A stretch of 64,000 nt of DNA from JBASEY01 sp964404285 (GCA_964404285.1 CAYOJK010000013.1:1-64000), one strand, 5' to 3'. Counted from the stretch's first letter, positions 19,301-28,999 are shown. A program made the numbers and translations. Notes: generated by a model not told the origin, from the sequence alone.

Positions 19301-19345
19301 GGATTCGCCGTAACTTCTAAACAACCGTGCGCACTACTGCTCAGT

Positions 19346-21268
19346 ATGCCATGGGCAGCGCTGGGTGAGCCATCGTTAGGACTTGGCGTACTCAAGGCCT
19401 GTCTGGAACAGGCTGGGATTGCAGTGAGGGTGCGTCATCTCAACTTGTTCCTATTGCGATATCTCCAAGCGAAGACTTATGTTGGCTTCGCAAACGCTTA
19501 TGCTCTGAATGACTTCATGTTCACCTATGATCTCGATCCCAAGGTTTCAGGCGTCCAGTATCGATTAATCCGTGAACGACTCGCTGAGTTAACTAAAATC
19601 GGAATTCTCTCTTTATCAGCGGACGCGGACGAAGCTGTTCACAAACTCATCGAAGCACGGCGAACAATATTTTCCACTTGGCTTGATGAATGTGTAGAAT
19701 TCGTTGTCACGAACAATCCCACATTAGTAGGTTTCACCTGTCTGTTCGACCAAACGATCTCTTCGATCGCACTTGCCAACAAAATACGCGAAAGGTTGCC
19801 TGACGTGACGATTGTCCTTGGGGGTTACGCCTTAGAGGGGCCGGTAGCCCGAGATATTCTTCGTTGCTTCCCATGGATCGACGCGATTTGTCTCGGAGAA
19901 GGTGAGCAAGCCATCGTCGATTTGGCTCGTGCTTCAGCTGGGCAACAACCGTTAGCTGGGATTTCGAACATCCTCACGCGAGACATGACAGAGCCAGAAC
20001 AAGTCAACCCGCGATATATTCGTAACCGACGTCTAGCATTACGAGAGCAGATTCCCACTCGCGCCACGCCAATTTCAATGGACCAAAGCCCGGTACCATC
20101 TTTTGACGATTACTTCGCTGATCTTGATGAACTCAACAGCATTCATCAGGTTGAAATCCAATTTGACACTCTTCCGATCGAAACATCACGGGGGTGTTGG
20201 TGGGGACAGAAACACCATTGTGTCTTTTGCGGAATCGATGATGAAACAATGCAGTTTCGTGCCCGTTCTTCAGAAAATACAATAGCTATGCTCGACGAAC
20301 TGAGTCGGCGCCACGGGGTAAGGAGCTTCAGATTCTCTGATTACATTCTCCCCACCACTTTTTTTCAGACGCTTCTACCAAAGCTTGCCGAGAGACTGGA
20401 ACCGTATCACCTTGAATGTGAGGTAAAGGCTAATCTGTCGGCAGACCATTTCAATCTCCTAAAGAGCGCTGGATGTAACGAATGTCAGCCTGGGATTGAA
20501 ACGTTTTCGTATTCAGTTCTCTCAAAGATGTGCAAGGGAATCACTGGAATCCGCAACGCACAGACTCTTGTCCTAGGAAAGATGAATGGAATCCAAGTCC
20601 ACTACAACTTTTTGTTTGGCTTTCCAACCGATGAGTTGGCTGAATACGAAGCCATGTTGACGGTTATTCCGCTACTTTACCACCTGAACCCCCCACATGG
20701 CTGTCAGAGAGTCGAGGTCACACGGTTCGCGCCACTTCAAGCAGATCCGGAACGCTTCGGTATCCGTGACGCCCCCCATGCAATTCTGTACGATGCGATC
20801 TTCTCCCCTAGCTATTTATTGGATACGGGATTCGACCTTGATGCTTATGCTTACTACTTTGAACGAACCTATGCCAACTCTCCAGCACTCCAACGAGTAT
20901 ACGAATTGTTGGCCATCCAAATCGACCACTGGAAAAAGACACAATCCAGACGAACCGTTGAGTTGGTTTGGTCGGCTATCGATGAAGGGATCACGTTCCG
21001 TGATTCGCGATACTCAGAGATACCTACTGTATCGACTTTCGGACCACTTCATTATGCAGTGTTCCAAGCGTGTGCCGGTACAGCTCAATCTATCGAAGCA
21101 GTCGCAAAGTTTACGAGTCTTACGACTCACGATGTGGTCACAGTTCTTGAAGAGCTAGTCACTGCACGTATGGTGCTCCGCGAGGGAAGGAGTTACTTAG
21201 GACTTGCTATCTCGCCCTTGAGCGTCCCTGAACAGACACAGTTTCGACGTAAGTGGGTTACGCCTTAA
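19346..21268 (+). CDS. B12-binding radical SAM protein, RiPP-maturation (C-methyltransferase) type
   Basis: 640 residues from the first ATG. The N-terminal part is a cobalamin-binding Rossmann domain (LVGFTCLFDQT, IVLGGYALEG, ICLGEGEQAIVDLA). The radical SAM motif is ETSRGCWWGQKHHCVFCGID with the three cluster cysteines, then FRFSDYILPTTFF, EVKANLSADHF, CQPGIETFS and HYNFLFGFPTDE. This matches 'RiPP maturation radical SAM protein 1' enzymes, which methylate unreactive carbons in peptides. The C-terminal ~110 residues look like a winged-helix extension. Family members begin with a hydrophobic strand before SMPWAALGEPSLG. Here that strand (CALLLS) is encoded in frame upstream of the ATG, but no ATG, GTG or TTG precedes it before the TGA of the previous gene. 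The true start is therefore unclear. No obvious short precursor gene was seen. Confidence 0.8.
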   Translation: MPWAALGEPSLGLGVLKACLEQAGIAVRVRHLNLFLLRYLQAKTYVGFANAYALNDFMFTYDLDPKVSGVQYRLIRERLAELTKIGILSLSADADEAVHKLIEARRTIFSTWLDECVEFVVTNNPTLVGFTCLFDQTISSIALANKIRERLPDVTIVLGGYALEGPVARDILRCFPWIDAICLGEGEQAIVDLARASAGQQPLAGISNILTRDMTEPEQVNPRYIRNRRLALREQIPTRATPISMDQSPVPSFDDYFADLDELNSIHQVEIQFDTLPIETSRGCWWGQKHHCVFCGIDDETMQFRARSSENTIAMLDELSRRHGVRSFRFSDYILPTTFFQTLLPKLAERLEPYHLECEVKANLSADHFNLLKSAGCNECQPGIETFSYSVLSKMCKGITGIRNAQTLVLGKMNGIQVHYNFLFGFPTDELAEYEAMLTVIPLLYHLNPPHGCQRVEVTRFAPLQADPERFGIRDAPHAILYDAIFSPSYLLDTGFDLDAYAYYFERTYANSPALQRVYELLAIQIDHWKKTQSRRTVELVWSAIDEGITFRDSRYSEIPTVSTFGPLHYAVFQACAGTAQSIEAVAKFTSLTTHDVVTVLEELVTARMVLREGRSYLGLAISPLSVPEQTQFRRKWVTP

Positions 21269-21368
21269 CTGCTCTGTACTGCCCAGATAATTATGTGGGG
21301 GAAGCGTTGGTTGTTTTGAAGCAAGCACAGGATTTTGCCAAGGCCGTCTATGAGGTGAGACAAAGGCG

Positions 21369-22442
21369 TCAGCATTTTTCCGGGTCAGAAAAAACACGGA
21401 TATGTCTCAGACGGACAAAAACTTTGGCCCCGGGAGACAAATCCATAGTGCCAAAACGTTCTTGTGATATTTTGGAAACCAACCACTGACCGGTGGACGT
21501 TTTGAGTTCTACGCGCACCATAGGCCCGGCTGCATTGACATGCATTACTTCAGCTTCCAATGCCGGCAAGCCGTGTGTTTTGGTATCCAATGTCACATCG
21601 TAAGGGCGGATAAACAGACGCGCATCGCCTTCGATAGTTCCTGTTTCTTCCGGGCAAGGCAATTCAAGCGTGCCCACTCTGACAGCGCCGGCATTCACAC
21701 GCCCGTGAAAAGCATTTACCTCCCCCAAGAAATGCATGACAAACTCAGTTTTCGGATTGTGAAAAACCTCATCAGGCGCTCCGACCTGCTCAATGCGACC
21801 TTTATTCATGACCACAATACGATCCGCCACTTCCAACGCTTCGTCCTGGTCATGTGTGACAAATACACTGGTGACATGGATTTCCTCATGCAGATTCCGC
21901 AACCAACGCCGCAACTCCTGTCGCACCTTTGCATCCAATGCTCCAAAAGGCTCATCCAACAACAACACTCTGGGTTCCACCGCTAGAGCTCGAGCCAAAG
22001 CGACACGCTGACGCTGACCACCGGATAATTGGTGCGGCAGGTGATTTTCCAAAGACTCCAACTGAATCAGGCTCAATAGTTTTCGCACACGTTCACGAAT
22101 AGCTTGGCGTGAGAGCCGTTGGGAACGCGGGCGCACTCGCAACCCGAAGGCTATATTTTCAAAAACCGACATATGTTTGAACAACGCATAATGCTGAAAC
22201 ACAAAGCCTACACCACGATCTTTGACGCGCTTCATCCCCACATTTGCGTTGTCAAAACGAATGTCACCACTGCCGTAATCAGGCAGCTCAAGACCGGCTA
22301 AAATTCGTAAAAGCGTTGTTTTCCCCGAACCCGACGGACCCAGTAACGCCAGTAACTCCCCGGTATGAACCGATAAACTGACATCATCCAGAGCTTTGAA
22401 TGAACCATAGGATTTCGAAATGTGCCTTATGTCAATACCCAT
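21369..22442 (-). CDS. cysA: Sulfate/thiosulfate ABC transporter ATP-binding protein CysA
   Basis: 357 residues. Walker A GPSGSGKTTLL, Q-loop FQHYALFKHM, signature LSGGQRQRVALARAL, Walker B VLLLDEPFGALD and switch His VTHDQDEALEVADR are all intact. The C-terminal ~110 residues form a TOBE-like regulatory domain (LFIRPYDVTL). It powers sulfate uptake together with CysT and CysW. It is last in the sbp-cysT-cysW-cysA operon, 17 bases after cysW. Confidence 0.93.
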   Translation of the reverse strand: MGIDIRHISKSYGSFKALDDVSLSVHTGELLALLGPSGSGKTTLLRILAGLELPDYGSGDIRFDNANVGMKRVKDRGVGFVFQHYALFKHMSVFENIAFGLRVRPRSQRLSRQAIRERVRKLLSLIQLESLENHLPHQLSGGQRQRVALARALAVEPRVLLLDEPFGALDAKVRQELRRWLRNLHEEIHVTSVFVTHDQDEALEVADRIVVMNKGRIEQVGAPDEVFHNPKTEFVMHFLGEVNAFHGRVNAGAVRVGTLELPCPEETGTIEGDARLFIRPYDVTLDTKTHGLPALEAEVMHVNAAGPMVRVELKTSTGQWLVSKISQERFGTMDLSPGAKVFVRLRHIRVFSDPEKC

Positions 22443-22459
22443 CGATCAATACCCTCATA

Positions 22460-23323
22460 TCAGTCAGAACGCTGCTTCCATTCCATAACGCTTTTGACTA
22501 TAAGTGTTAGAACCGCCAACAACGTCAATAGGGATGCTACAGCAAAAGCAGCCGATAATTGATAATCATTGTATAAAATTTCGATATGTAACGGCAATGT
22601 ATTGGTCAAGCCGCGTATATGCCCGGATACGATGGACACGGCGCCAAATTCGCCCATAGCGCGCGCGTTACATAATATAATTCCATATATAAGACCCCAA
22701 CGGATATTCGGGAGCGTCACCCGGCGGAAAATCTGCCATCCACTCGCACCCAGCGTCAAAGCGGCCATTTCCTGTTCCGTTCCCTGTGACTGCATCAATG
22801 GGATCAACTCACGAGCAATAAATGGAAACGTGACAAACAATGTCGCCAAGATAATGCCTGGTTTCGCAAAAATGATGCGGATATCCCAGTTCTGAAGCCA
22901 CCCACCTAACCGAGTCTGCGCTCCAAATAATAAGACAAAAATCAAACCTGCTATGACAGGCGAGATGGCAAACGGCAAATCTAGAAGTGTTGTCAGCAGA
23001 TTTTTGCCTTTGAATTCGAATTTTGCCACTGCCCAGGCGGCTGATAGTCCGAAGACGGTGTTCAGTGGAACGACGATTGCCGCCGTCATCAATGTCAATT
23101 TGATCGCTGCTAACGCATCAGGGTCGGTGAAAGCCTGAAAGTATGCCTTTATTCCATTGCCAAAAGCATGGATAAAAACAAGGATAACCGGAAGAAATAA
23201 AAATAAGGCCAGAAAAACCAGAGCAATACCGATCAGCAGATATCTTGTTACATCTGATTCGCCTGCCGCTATTCTATACCGCTGGTCAGGTGAATCTGTT
23301 TTATTGGTTAAAATACGAGCCAT
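22460..23323 (-). CDS. cysW: Sulfate ABC transporter permease CysW
   Basis: 287 residues with six hydrophobic segments. The EAA-type loop that contacts the ATPase is EQEMAALTLGASGWQIFRRVTLP, and RAMGEFGAVSIVSGHIRG is typical of CysW. It lies 10 bases after cysT and 17 before cysA in one operon. Confidence 0.92.
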   Translation of the reverse strand: MARILTNKTDSPDQRYRIAAGESDVTRYLLIGIALVFLALFLFLPVILVFIHAFGNGIKAYFQAFTDPDALAAIKLTLMTAAIVVPLNTVFGLSAAWAVAKFEFKGKNLLTTLLDLPFAISPVIAGLIFVLLFGAQTRLGGWLQNWDIRIIFAKPGIILATLFVTFPFIARELIPLMQSQGTEQEMAALTLGASGWQIFRRVTLPNIRWGLIYGIILCNARAMGEFGAVSIVSGHIRGLTNTLPLHIEILYNDYQLSAAFAVASLLTLLAVLTLIVKSVMEWKQRSD

Positions 23324-23333
23324 AACGTGTCAC

Positions 23334-24218
23334 TCAAGCCTTTCGTCGGCTCCAGTATTGGAGCAGGTTGATGATCAATAACATCAAAAATGAAGCCAAC
23401 AGCATCACAACTCCAATTCCGGCTGAGCCAGGATAATCGAACTGTTCAAGCTTGATCAAAATGAGCAGCGGAGCAATTTCAGTGCGATAAGGCAAGTTGC
23501 CCGCAATGAAATATATTGACCCGAATTCGCCCAGCGCGCGCGCGAACGCCAGCGCAAACCCCGTCAGGAGTGACGGCATCAACGAGGGTAGAATAACGCG
23601 AAAAAACACCTGAAAGCGTGTGGCGCCAAGCGAAGCGGCAGCCTCCTCGCTTTCTTTATCGATTTCTTCTAATGCCGGCTGCAATGTGCGAACCATGAAC
23701 GGCAATCCGATAAGTGTTAACGCAATCACTATCCCCGGGTAAGCGTAGGCAATACGAATTCCAAAACGCTCAAATAAAGAGCCGATCCAACCGGTAGGAG
23801 CATACAACGTCGTCAATGCAATACCGGAGACCGCCGTTGGAAGCGCAAATGGCAGGTCAACGACAGCATCCACAAGACGTCGGCCAGGAAAATGATAACG
23901 CACCAATACCCAGGCAACGATGAAGCCAAAGACGGCGTTGATCAATGCCGCCGACAATGATGTCGTGAAACTCAAGCGGTACGATGCCAGAACACGAGGG
24001 TCTTTTAAGGCCAGGTTGACAAAGTCGTTGAATGACATTCGGAATGCATATAGAACCAGAGCTCCTAACGGAATAATCGCAACAAAACTCATATACATCA
24101 GGGTAAAACCCATCGTCAGACCAAAGCCAGGCAAGGAATTGACCGATCTTCGCCTGAATCCGCTCTGAGATTGTAACCCTTTATGCTGGTTTAACTTGAC
24201 CAATTGTTCCGATACCAT
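23334..24218 (-). CDS. cysT: Sulfate ABC transporter permease CysT (CysU)
   Basis: 294 residues from the chosen start (MVSEQLVKLNQHKG). An in-frame ATG at 24320 would overlap the sbp gene and add 34 atypical residues, so I prefer 24218. Six membrane segments, EAA loop ESEEAAASLGATRFQVFFRVILP and RALGEFGSIYFIAGNLPYRTEIAPLLI are typical CysT features. It sits between sbp and cysW in the sulfate-uptake operon. Confidence 0.92.
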   Translation of the reverse strand: MVSEQLVKLNQHKGLQSQSGFRRRSVNSLPGFGLTMGFTLMYMSFVAIIPLGALVLYAFRMSFNDFVNLALKDPRVLASYRLSFTTSLSAALINAVFGFIVAWVLVRYHFPGRRLVDAVVDLPFALPTAVSGIALTTLYAPTGWIGSLFERFGIRIAYAYPGIVIALTLIGLPFMVRTLQPALEEIDKESEEAAASLGATRFQVFFRVILPSLMPSLLTGFALAFARALGEFGSIYFIAGNLPYRTEIAPLLILIKLEQFDYPGSAGIGVVMLLASFLMLLIINLLQYWSRRKA

Positions 24219-24240
24219 GATTCCGCCACTCAGCGCTCCT

Positions 24241-25362
24241 TCATCGCGTAGGAGAATAAATCCGATCAAAAGTTCCGCCATCGACAAAATGCTCAGCAGA
24301 CGCTGTTTTCCATCCACCAAACACGTCGTCTATCGTGAATAATTCTATTTGAGGAAAACGATCTCGGTATAATTCTTGCGCAGTTTCTGAAATCATTGGA
24401 CGATAATAATGACGACCGGCTATATCTTGGCCGATTTCCGTGTAAAGAAATTCCAAGTAAGCCTCCGCTATTTCACGAGTGCCTCGTCGATCCACATTGG
24501 TATCCACGACCGCCACCACAGGCTCTGCAAGCATACTGACCGGAGGCATAACGATTTCAAGACCGGCGGCATCCAACTCATGGGCGCCCAACAATATTTC
24601 ATTCTCCCAATTGATCAACACGTCACCCATACGTCGCTGGATAAATGTGTTCGTAGCACCACGGGCGCCCTGATCTAAAACCGGAACGCGCGCAAATATC
24701 GATGCAACAAATTCTTGCGCCTTTTGCTGAGCAGCGGCTACCGCATCAGCCTGAGCAGGGTCTCGCAATCGCTCAACAAAATCCGATCCCAATTCCTGAC
24801 GTAGCGAATATCCCCACATTGCCAAATAATTCCACCTCGCAACACCAGACGTTTTAGGATTAGGTGTAATCACTTGTACATCGTCGCGGACGAGATCGCT
24901 CCAATTGTGGATATTTTTCGGATTGCCTTTTCGAACCAGAAACGCCAGAGTCGATGCATAGGGCACACTCCGGTTCGGGAGCCTTCCCTGCCAGTCACCA
25001 TCGATCAATCCAGAATGTTCAACGATCGCATCAACATCATAAGCCAATGCAAGTGTCACCACATCGGCTTGCAAGCCTCCGATAACCGCTCGTGATTGAC
25101 TGCCGGACCCGCCGTGTGATTGTCGAATGGACAGGAGTTCACCTGTCTGTCGATGCCAATGCTCGACGAATTCTTTGTTAAAATTCTTGTATAATTCTCG
25201 TGTCGGATCGTAAGAGACATTGAGCAGTTCAAGCGACGGTCGAGTCATTCCGGAGCTTTTATCACCGCCGCTGTCGTTACCACAGCCGACTGTGGCGACA
25301 ATGAGCACACAACATAGTGCGACAAAGAGATAATTTCGATTGAATAGGATGTTATTTTTCAT
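24241..25362 (-). CDS. sbp: Periplasmic sulfate-binding lipoprotein
   Basis: 373 residues from the ATG at 25362, chosen because TAGGAGA lies 8 bases upstream and a lipoprotein signal follows directly (hydrophobic run ending VATVGC). The mature part has the Sbp/CysP pattern: LLNVSYDPTRELYKNFNKEF, QSHGGSGSQSRAVIGGLQAD, DVVTLALAYDVD, NPKTSGVARWNYLAMWGY and VLINWENEI. It captures sulfate or thiosulfate for the CysTWA transporter. It is the first gene of the operon and carries a promoter with a palindromic spacer. Confidence 0.92.
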   Translation of the reverse strand: MKNNILFNRNYLFVALCCVLIVATVGCGNDSGGDKSSGMTRPSLELLNVSYDPTRELYKNFNKEFVEHWHRQTGELLSIRQSHGGSGSQSRAVIGGLQADVVTLALAYDVDAIVEHSGLIDGDWQGRLPNRSVPYASTLAFLVRKGNPKNIHNWSDLVRDDVQVITPNPKTSGVARWNYLAMWGYSLRQELGSDFVERLRDPAQADAVAAAQQKAQEFVASIFARVPVLDQGARGATNTFIQRRMGDVLINWENEILLGAHELDAAGLEIVMPPVSMLAEPVVAVVDTNVDRRGTREIAEAYLEFLYTEIGQDIAGRHYYRPMISETAQELYRDRFPQIELFTIDDVFGGWKTASAEHFVDGGTFDRIYSPTR

Positions 25363-25417
25363 GTTTGTATGTCTCCTATTTGTGGACATATTGAAAAATA
25401 AAACAAGCTGGATATTA

Positions 25418-25446
25418 CTTATAACACTCCTAAAAGAGTGTTGCAA
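25418..25446 (-). promoter_or_regulatory. sbp-cysTWA promoter with palindromic operator in the spacer
   Basis: On the minus strand TTGCAA (25441-25446), a 17-base spacer and TATAAG (25418-25423) form a housekeeping-type promoter about 55 bases before the sbp ATG. The spacer is occupied by a palindrome, AACACTC-6-GAGTGTT (25423-25442). A protein bound there would block RNA polymerase. Rrf2-type sulfur or Fe-S regulators are candidates, by inference only. Confidence 0.6.
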
Positions 25447-25481
25447 CTTTTTTTCAGTTGGGCGAGTTAAACTTTTTATGC

Positions 25482-25979
25482 TTACTTCAAGTAGGCAATT
25501 GTTACGCCCTGTCCCCCTTCCTCCGGTCGTCCTATTCGATAAGATTCAACAGCATAATGTTGTTTTAGATGAGATTGGACGATCTGTTTTTGCACTCCGA
25601 TGCCTTTCCCGTGGATAATTCTGACTTGTTTGTAGCCTTTTTCGCGTGCCGCTTCGATATACGCGTCCAACACTTGTCTGGTTTCATCCGGCGCGAACGT
25701 GTGAAGATCAATAAAATCTTCTATCGGGATTTGGATAGCGGCGCCATCGAAGGGGTCGTCATAAATCGCGGCTTTTTCGAAGTCGATATCGAAGTCCGGT
25801 TCATCATCGTTTGTGTCGTCATGATAAGCGCTATCCGTGCGATAGAGGTCATCGAGCTGCAAATCCAACGCCTTCAATTCATTGAGCAGCGGATCATTTT
25901 CTTTTTGTTTTGGAATAGGTTCAGCAGTATTCTTTTTCGCCTGAAAAAGATTTTGAATGATTTTGAGCCACTTTTTCAT
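25482..25979 (-). CDS. Smr domain protein
   Basis: 165 residues from the ATG at 25979, 2 bases after the stop of the upstream glycosyltransferase gene (an in-frame ATG at 26072 lies inside that gene and is less likely). The C-terminal ~90 residues are a Smr domain as in MutS2: IDLHTFAPDETRQVLDAYIE, VRIIHGKGIGVQ, then GGQGVTIAYL. The N-terminus is charged and acidic. Smr domains are associated with nucleic-acid nicking or RNA cleavage in ribosome rescue. The specific role here is unknown. No good ribosome-binding site is visible, so translation may be coupled to the upstream gene. Confidence 0.85.
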   Translation of the reverse strand: MKKWLKIIQNLFQAKKNTAEPIPKQKENDPLLNELKALDLQLDDLYRTDSAYHDDTNDDEPDFDIDFEKAAIYDDPFDGAAIQIPIEDFIDLHTFAPDETRQVLDAYIEAAREKGYKQVRIIHGKGIGVQKQIVQSHLKQHYAVESYRIGRPEEGGQGVTIAYLK

Positions 25980-25981
25980 AC

Positions 25982-27271
25982 TCAATTTTTTACTGAATCC
26001 AGGATATTGACGTTTTCGGTCACGGTACCGTGTAGAATAGGCGCAGTATAGCAGCGTATAATTTCGTCCCAATTGAACATGGTTTCCACTCGTTTTCGAC
26101 CACTCACTCCCATATTTTTCCGCAAATCGGAGTTACAGACAAGTTTTTCCAAATATCCTGCCAATTCCTGTGCGTTGCCGGTTTCGAACAAATATCCTGT
26201 CTTACCCTGTTCAATTGTATATTTCATGCCGCCTGTATTTGAAGCAACAATTGGAATACTGCAGGCCATCGATTCAAGCGGGATGATGCCGAAGGGCTCC
26301 GGCCAAATTGAAGGGCAAACGACAATATCGACGCTTCCGTATAGATCGGGAAGGTTTTGCTGGGATATCCAGCCGGTGGATTGAATGAATGGATGTGAAA
26401 ACGACGGGCGGGGATCCGTGACAAGGGCTTCGAAATCCAGCCCTTTGCTCAGTAGGATTTCTACAGCGTCGGCAAACACTCTAAAACCTTTTCTGGGATC
26501 ATCGGCGCGGCCCGGCAGAAGAATTTTAACCTTTTGATTTCGTTTTTGTTGTTTCGGCACAAAAAAGTCAGTATCGACACCTCCCGCCACCACATGCACC
26601 GGCGGGCCATACGGCAGCATCAGGTCACGTATAAATGGATTATTAACCAAAATTCCTTGAATATTTTTTAGAACACGTCGGGTGCGCCGAGCGTATCCCG
26701 GTAAAAAGGCCAGACTGGTAAAGTATTCATAAGCGACTTCATTCAGTCGAGGACCAATCAGCGTCGGCAGCATTCGGCGCAAAGCACATTTCCAGCACAT
26801 CATGGGTGTTTTCAGCATCGATCCGTGACACAGTATTCCGTTAGGATTATGTTGATCGATTTTAAACACGTTGCCTTTGGACATTCCCATGTAGTTCGCG
26901 CATGCCATTTCATGGGCATATATCCGCAAAAACGACGGGATATTCTTGAAGAGTTTGAAAATATGAGGCGCTAGAAAATAAGTGTTACCGACCATGATGC
27001 AATCCGGTTTCCACGCCATGACTTCGTGATGGATCATTTTTGGAGCCGTTTGAAAATTGAATTGAGCCAAACTCATCGGTATCGTTGTAACCGGCACACC
27101 CGGGTCCTGATCGATTTTGCCGCCGGGAACGTGCCAGCGGGTCAGCAGTGGTGTAAATATTCTGACCTCGTCACCCATCTGTTGTAAGCGGATAGCTGTT
27201 TCTCGCAGATCGACCCAAGAACCCCCCCTTGGCGGCCAGTTGAACGACTGATCGATAAAGGCGATTTTCAT
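25982..27271 (-). CDS. Glycosyltransferase family 4 protein
   Basis: 429 residues, GT-B fold. N-terminal MKIAFIDQSFNWPPRGGSWVD with a Gly-rich loop; C-terminal LLPGRADDPRKGFRVFADAVE, then VVCPSIWPEPFGIIPLESMACSIPIVASNTGGM, the classic GT4 donor-binding E-x7-E motif. A Cys-containing insert (CWKCALRRM) lies in the acceptor half. Its ATG overlaps the stop of the upstream GT4 gene by 4 bases (ATGA), so the two are co-translated. It probably builds a surface glycan; the sugars are unknown. Confidence 0.88.
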   Translation of the reverse strand: MKIAFIDQSFNWPPRGGSWVDLRETAIRLQQMGDEVRIFTPLLTRWHVPGGKIDQDPGVPVTTIPMSLAQFNFQTAPKMIHHEVMAWKPDCIMVGNTYFLAPHIFKLFKNIPSFLRIYAHEMACANYMGMSKGNVFKIDQHNPNGILCHGSMLKTPMMCWKCALRRMLPTLIGPRLNEVAYEYFTSLAFLPGYARRTRRVLKNIQGILVNNPFIRDLMLPYGPPVHVVAGGVDTDFFVPKQQKRNQKVKILLPGRADDPRKGFRVFADAVEILLSKGLDFEALVTDPRPSFSHPFIQSTGWISQQNLPDLYGSVDIVVCPSIWPEPFGIIPLESMACSIPIVASNTGGMKYTIEQGKTGYLFETGNAQELAGYLEKLVCNSDLRKNMGVSGRKRVETMFNWDEIIRCYTAPILHGTVTENVNILDSVKN

Positions 27272-28395
27272 GATTTCCCTGCAAGTCTTCGATATGTTTT
27301 TAACAGACGTGACAGATGGCGTTCTGATGAAAACTCTGTCAACACGCTTTGTCTTCCGGCATTGCCCATTTGTTTGGCGAGATCATAATCTTTCAGCAAA
27401 AATCTGACTTTGTCCGCAAACAGGGTTTTGTCATAGGCAGGAATGCAATATCCCACTTCGCCGTCCTGCAGCCAATCCGAAACGCCTCCAACGTCGAACG
27501 CGACCACCGGCCTCGCTGCACCCATAGCTTCCAAGCCGACGATGCCGAAGGGTTCCGGATACGTGCTTGGAAAAACCACCACTCGGCTCCAGTTATAGTG
27601 ATCGATCAAGTTTTCAGGCGTCACAAAACCAAGAAAATGTGCGGGTATGTTCTTTTCACGCGCCAGATTTTCCAGGTGTTCCCGCTCCGGTCCATCGCCG
27701 GCGATTCGCAATTCAAAAGGTATTTCGATCTTTGCCAATATATCCATCAAGATATCGAAACCTTTGCCTTGAACAAGTCTTCCCGCAGTAAAAATTCGAG
27801 GTTTTTCTTCCAATATTTGTGGTTCAACTGGTGGAGGATCATAAAAACACGGGACAATTTCCAGAGTTTTATTAACATCTGGAATAACCGATTGCACCAT
27901 CCGAGCCATAAATTGGCTCATCACCCATATCGCCGGAAACTTGCCGATAATGCGGGCGGCTTTTTTATCCACAATGTAGCGATATATCGACCCCGGGCGC
28001 AGTGTGAAGCATCCGGCTTTAAAGCAATTTAAAGACATGCGATCACTGCAGATAGCGCCTGTATCCGGTCGTACACGCAGCGTTGTGCAGAAGGGCCGAA
28101 ATTCATGCACACTTTTCAGGCAGGGTCGTTGCGTCAACAGAAATTTTAACAACTGATGATTATTGATGTTATGAACATGGATGATATCGGGATCGAAACC
28201 ATTTATTAGTTCTTGGAGTTTTTGCAGATTATAACGTGTATTTACTAGAGCTTTGATCGGATGGTCACCGGAGGCGAATTTCTGGATATACAATGCATTG
28301 GCATGTCCTTCTTTTTCCAGGCGCTCGATGATCCGATCGATATAAGTCTCGGTTCCACCACCTTGAGCTGAATTGTTGACGTGAAGTATTTTCAT
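27268..28395 (-). CDS. Glycosyltransferase family 4 protein
   Basis: 375 residues, GT-B fold. N-terminal MKILHVNNSAQGGGTETYIDR; C-terminal FTAGRLVQGKGFDILMDIL and VVFPSTYPEPFGIVGLEAMGAARPVVAFDVGGVSDWL, the GT4 motif. It is the first gene of a coupled pair with the GT4 gene at 25982. Upstream is repeat DNA (28396-28999) that must hold the promoter. Confidence 0.88.
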   Translation of the reverse strand: MKILHVNNSAQGGGTETYIDRIIERLEKEGHANALYIQKFASGDHPIKALVNTRYNLQKLQELINGFDPDIIHVHNINNHQLLKFLLTQRPCLKSVHEFRPFCTTLRVRPDTGAICSDRMSLNCFKAGCFTLRPGSIYRYIVDKKAARIIGKFPAIWVMSQFMARMVQSVIPDVNKTLEIVPCFYDPPPVEPQILEEKPRIFTAGRLVQGKGFDILMDILAKIEIPFELRIAGDGPEREHLENLAREKNIPAHFLGFVTPENLIDHYNWSRVVVFPSTYPEPFGIVGLEAMGAARPVVAFDVGGVSDWLQDGEVGYCIPAYDKTLFADKVRFLLKDYDLAKQMGNAGRQSVLTEFSSERHLSRLLKTYRRLAGKS

Positions 28396-28499
28396 CCTTT
28401 TTCCAAGTGTTCGAATTCAGAGACCATTGTCTTCTACCACAATTTAAACAACTGACCAAACCCAAATCAACTGAAAATCCTCCAACTCAGCGCTCAGCG

Positions 28500-28965
28500 C
28501 TTACTTGGGGACAGACATCTGTACTTTCCGGGGGACAGACTTCCAGAAATAGGGGAAGAACCGCGAATGGACGCGAATGGACGCGAATAAGGTTTGAAAC
28601 CCACTCCTACGGACTCGATTTAATTAGGGGACAGACTTCCAATTTTAGGAACCGCGCTCGCAGAGCGCCATTATCCTTCGTTGTCTGAACACGATTACGG
28701 GATTAAAGGATTACCAGGATTAGTCTTTGCTTTCTCAGAATCTAATCTTGTCCATCTTTGTAATCTTTGGAATCGTGTTCAAACAGACATTCGGAATGCG
28801 AAGTCAATAACCTGTCACCAAGTGTTAGAATTCAGAATTTAAAGATTTTGGGGGGAGAACCACGAATGAACACGGATAAACACAAATGAAATTAATTAGG
28901 GGACAGACATCTGTACTTTCCGGACAGACATCTGTACTTTCCGGGGGACAGACTTCCAGAAATAA
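28500..28965. repeat. Dispersed-repeat cluster between glycosyltransferase and cinA genes
   Basis: Holds GGGGACAGACATCTGTAC/GGGGGACAGACTTCC motifs at about 28507-28549, 28627-28645 and 28907-28960, a 'cgcgaatggacgcgaat' block, and a diverged ~230-bp relative (28663-28890) of the 12781/13079 repeat. No gene was seen in 28396-28999. Confidence 0.75.
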
Positions 28966-28999
28966 GAGATATGGAACCGCGAATGGACAGCGTTTCGCG

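Noticed and set aside
21253..21489. Short plus-strand ORF between the radical SAM gene and cysA
   Set aside because: It overlaps both real genes, has no ribosome-binding site, and composition follows the antisense of cysA.
21960..21980. AAC-rich stretch as a possible DGR template repeat
   Set aside because: It is the antisense of the CysA Walker B region and has no similarity to the SUMF1 variable regions.
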